Assembly: GCA_034698045.1 (NCBI GenBank)
Contig: JAQGAU010000230.1
Span: forward strand, 1 to 33,699
DNA: 33,699 nucleotides
Direction of reading: 5' to 3'
Source of the DNA: Paramacrobiotus richtersi
Lineage: Eukaryota; Tardigrada; Eutardigrada; Parachela; Macrobiotidae
Part shown: positions 31,901-33,699 of the stretch, piece by piece
Layout of the letters: each line of letters begins with the position of its first letter
How positions within the stretch are numbered: position 1 is the stretch's first letter
Notes under the pieces: generated by a model
Database searches by the model: none
What the model saw: the letters and a program-made list of their open reading frames with translations, nothing else
What the model was told of the DNA's origin: nothing
Program-made: the position numbers and the translations under genes

Positions 31901-33577
31901 ATATTGTTGTTACTTTATTATAGGTTTACATGTCGCTGTCACCTTTCGAGTACGCGACTCCATTGTTTGGAAATACTACCTGGGAGCACAATGATCCGTA
32001 TGATGAGGTGGAATTTTCAGAAACCGTACCTAATCCAGCATTTGAACCAAAACTCGCTCTTAGATAAGTTTCAAGGCATACAGATCTCTGTTCGTGGTTA
32101 CTGCCACTTCATCCGGCCCGGAAGCAAAGCAAAGCAGAAGGACAATGCGTGCAGAACTGGTGCGACGATCTGCCGAAGAATACAATTATATATATCAGGC
32201 TGGTGAACTGGTAATCAAACCTGGCTTATTTCTACGCGTGAAAGAAGTGACTTCGTCATTTTTGTTAGCCAATTCCGCACGTCTACACCCAGTACGCCTG
32301 CATGTACATGCTCGGAAAGGTATCGTAATATTCTTCTGCGAACAAAAGCACTATGGTAGCAAGCGCGCTAATCAGTGTTGCAGTTTGTCTTGAGTTGCAG
32401 CAATGTTTAATCTTGTAGCTTTTGAAAGAAATCGCAACTGGACAGTTGGCGTACCGTGACAGACTCCCAACTGGAGATTTAGCCAAATGGTTCTGGGATA
32501 AATCCTTCGATACACCCGTTGGTCAAATCAATTTCGATCGCGTTGGAGAACGGCAAATCCAGTTGGAAGTTCGGCAGTTCAACAGTACAACAGGAGTTTT
32601 CTCCGTAAGCAATACAGCTGTTGTGTATAAGTACACACGATCGTACAATTGGTAACGGTGCTGATGATAGGTTTTTACAGCCGTTTTTACGACAAAACCT
32701 AAGCGCTCCAGGTCAGCTAATCGAACTAGACAAACTACTATGGTTTACGGGTACAGTGCCGCTGGACATTCCGATTTGTGGATTCAGTGGTGTAACAGGA
32801 ATCTGTGCCACAACATCCGGTCAGTACATTCTACCCTCAACACCGCAACCTGTCCCGTTTCTAAAGAAACTATGAAACCGTTGATCTAGGTAATCAGACC
32901 AAGCTCATTCTCTTGTCCACTTTGATCGCATTAGCCGTGCTGGCTGCGTTTATTGCTGCTACTTCGTTGATCGCTAGGCAAGTACCTGTTGTATGTATCT
33001 TATTCGCAAATCAAGAAAATTTTAATTTAGGAAAGCATACTCAGAAATGCATTTACGGAGTGTACCATGGGAACTCCCAGTTGGAGAGGATTACCCACAG
33101 TTGCAAGCAGAAACGAAACCCGTGGTGAGCGGAATAAGTTACGGATCAGTACGCATACTTAACGAATGTATGACTTTCTTCCTTAGGATACCACGGTTGT
33201 CTATCGACGACAGGTCACCCTACGAAATCAGAACTATGTGGCAGCATCGGTGCCATACTACTCGTACACCAGTGAGCAAACGATCCGTCACAGTCTCAAC
33301 GAACGAAAATGCAAGGGTTTCCTGCACGCGGTATGTGTTAGCACTATAGCGCTGCATTTCAACTGTATGCTGTACAGCCTGTACCGACGGTTCTTTTTAG
33401 TTACTAACAATGGAAGATTCCAACATTGTACAGTTCTTCGGTGTCTTGATCACAAGATCCGACCTGAGCTGTATCTATGAAAACTGTCACAGAGGATGTC
33501 TGAGACAGCTTCTGGATGCTCCACAAATTACACTGGACGATGAACTTAAGAACAGCCTGATTGTCGATTTGCTACAG
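29000..33577 (+). CDS. receptor guanylyl cyclase-like gene D, 5' part
   Basis: Fifteen exons are visible: 29000-29333, 30202-30243, 30429-30453, 30523-30827, 30896-30939, 31009-31047, 31924-32007, 32064-32210, 32269-32319, 32419-32604, 32681-32819, 32890-32977, 33031-33124, 33187-33330, 33401-33577. They sum to 1899 nt, 633 codons with no stop. The gene then enters an intron and leaves the window, so the rest of the kinase-homology, coiled-coil and cyclase parts are not seen and its activity cannot be judged. It is the paralogue of C: ten exons have the same length and the peptides are close (PAIDIGLEEIQSNYSSLLD, WNQLAIIG, FNDISLRDKTAYPNVIQAGP, VTFWGHADNLRKF). Signal peptide to about residue 22, ligand domain to about 465 ending DIPICGFSGVTGIC, then membrane helix. 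Odd: introns 1 and 6 are long (868 and 876 nt), the latter carrying a MITE-like element, and intron 12 has a GC donor. Confidence 0.87.
29334..30201 (+). other. long intron 1 of gene D
   Basis: An 868-nt AT-rich intron, donor CAG/GTGAGC, acceptor TTTTCCAG. Gene C has 467 nt here. It contains the CRE-bearing hairpin at 29788-29819 and nothing coding that I recognise. Confidence 0.6.
29788..29819. promoter_or_regulatory. hairpin enclosing a full CRE
   Basis: GGTTGTTAA (29788-29796) pairs exactly with TTAACAACC (29811-29819). Between them lies TGACGTCA (29798-29805), the 8-bp palindromic CREB/ATF site. It sits in intron 1 of D. A cAMP/cGMP-responsive enhancer is possible, but one such site may be chance. 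Confidence 0.4.
31213..31813. mobile_element. MITE-like long inverted repeat in gene D intron 6
   Basis: The left arm (about 31214-31377) and the right arm (about 31651-31812) are imperfect inverse copies. Shared blocks, in order from the outer end, include AGGCTTCAA, GAAACTTCC, AACCTTAAAA, ATAAT, GACTGCTGGGA-type, CCCATGGGG, CACACAATAAA and CCGGCA. The 270-nt centre shows no transposase frame. Gene C has a short intron here, so insertion after the C/D split fits. Clear target-site duplications were not identified, so the element class is open; an old inverted duplication is the alternative. Confidence 0.65.
32978..33030 (+). other. GC-AG intron in gene D
   Basis: A 53-nt intron starting CTAG/GCAAGT and ending TTTAATTTAG. 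The same junction in C is CCAG/GTAAGT, both flanking exons keep their 88- and 94-nt lengths, and the join restores the conserved LIAR-KAYSEMHLRSVPWE reading. Confidence 0.8.
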
Positions 33578-33699
33578 GTCTCAAACTCCCTTTATTAAAC
33601 ATGCAGTGTACATTAATGCTTGTTAATTGTGACATCGTACGGGACAACCTGTGCAGCACAGACCGAAGTGGCGGCAACGAGTTGACCTCTGGGCGAACG

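Noticed and set aside
31534-31923. Open frames of 116-119 codons inside gene D intron 6
   Set aside because: They lie in the core and right arm of the inverted repeat, on both strands, with no transposase or other domain.
33578-33699. Search for the next exon of gene D at the right edge
   Set aside because: No match to the GLKYIHY exon of C was seen in the last 122 nt, so it must lie beyond the window, or D diverges here.

Overview
The window is nuclear DNA from an animal, not a prokaryote. Genes are split by many GT-AG introns, most of them about 55-350 nt long, and the products are metazoan: Suppressor of fused, a rhodopsin-like GPCR and receptor guanylyl cyclases. The compact introns, short intergenic gaps and nematode-like tandem run of receptor cyclases fit a small-genome ecdysozoan. 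A tardigrade is my best guess, but no marker in the window proves it. Exon models were built by hand from splice consensus, reading-frame arithmetic and comparison among the paralogues; every model keeps one open frame. Gene symbols are given only where the family is clear. Layout, left to right. (1) 524-2356, + strand: a two-exon suppressor-of-fused gene (Hedgehog pathway, 426 aa). (2) 2777-4064, - strand: a two-exon gene for a secreted Gln/Gly-rich repeat protein (392 aa), convergent with sufu and with interleaved poly(A) signals. (3) 4210-5520: no gene recognised. (4) 5604-6551, - strand: a divergent class A-like GPCR. (5) 6552-8490: no gene recognised. (6) From 8491 to the right edge, + strand: a head-to-tail array of four receptor-type guanylyl cyclase-like genes, called A to D here: A 8491-14474 (20 exons, 1070 aa), B 15672-20838 (22 exons, 1071 aa), C 21941-26955 (21 exons, 1023 aa), and D 29000 to beyond the edge (15 exons visible). 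The cyclase-like genes share one architecture: signal peptide, ANF-receptor-type extracellular domain of about 465 residues, one membrane helix, a degenerate kinase-homology domain, a short coiled coil and a class III guanylyl cyclase domain (not reached in D). They fall into two sub-families, A+B and C+D. Exon lengths and intron phases are almost the same in all four, including micro-exons of 25, 39-42, 44 and 51 nt, so the array came from successive tandem duplications. The extracellular parts differ strongly between the sub-families. By analogy with nematode gcy genes, diversified sensory receptors that make cGMP are plausible, but this is inference. Between and inside genes there are several non-coding structures: a perfect 22-bp palindrome (28134-28155), a forkhead-like palindrome abutting a 3' splice site (12988-13011), a hairpin around a full CRE (29788-29819), a MITE-like inverted repeat inside an intron of D (about 31213-31813), and two GC-AG introns. 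No tRNA, rRNA, CRISPR array or bacterial-type feature was seen.
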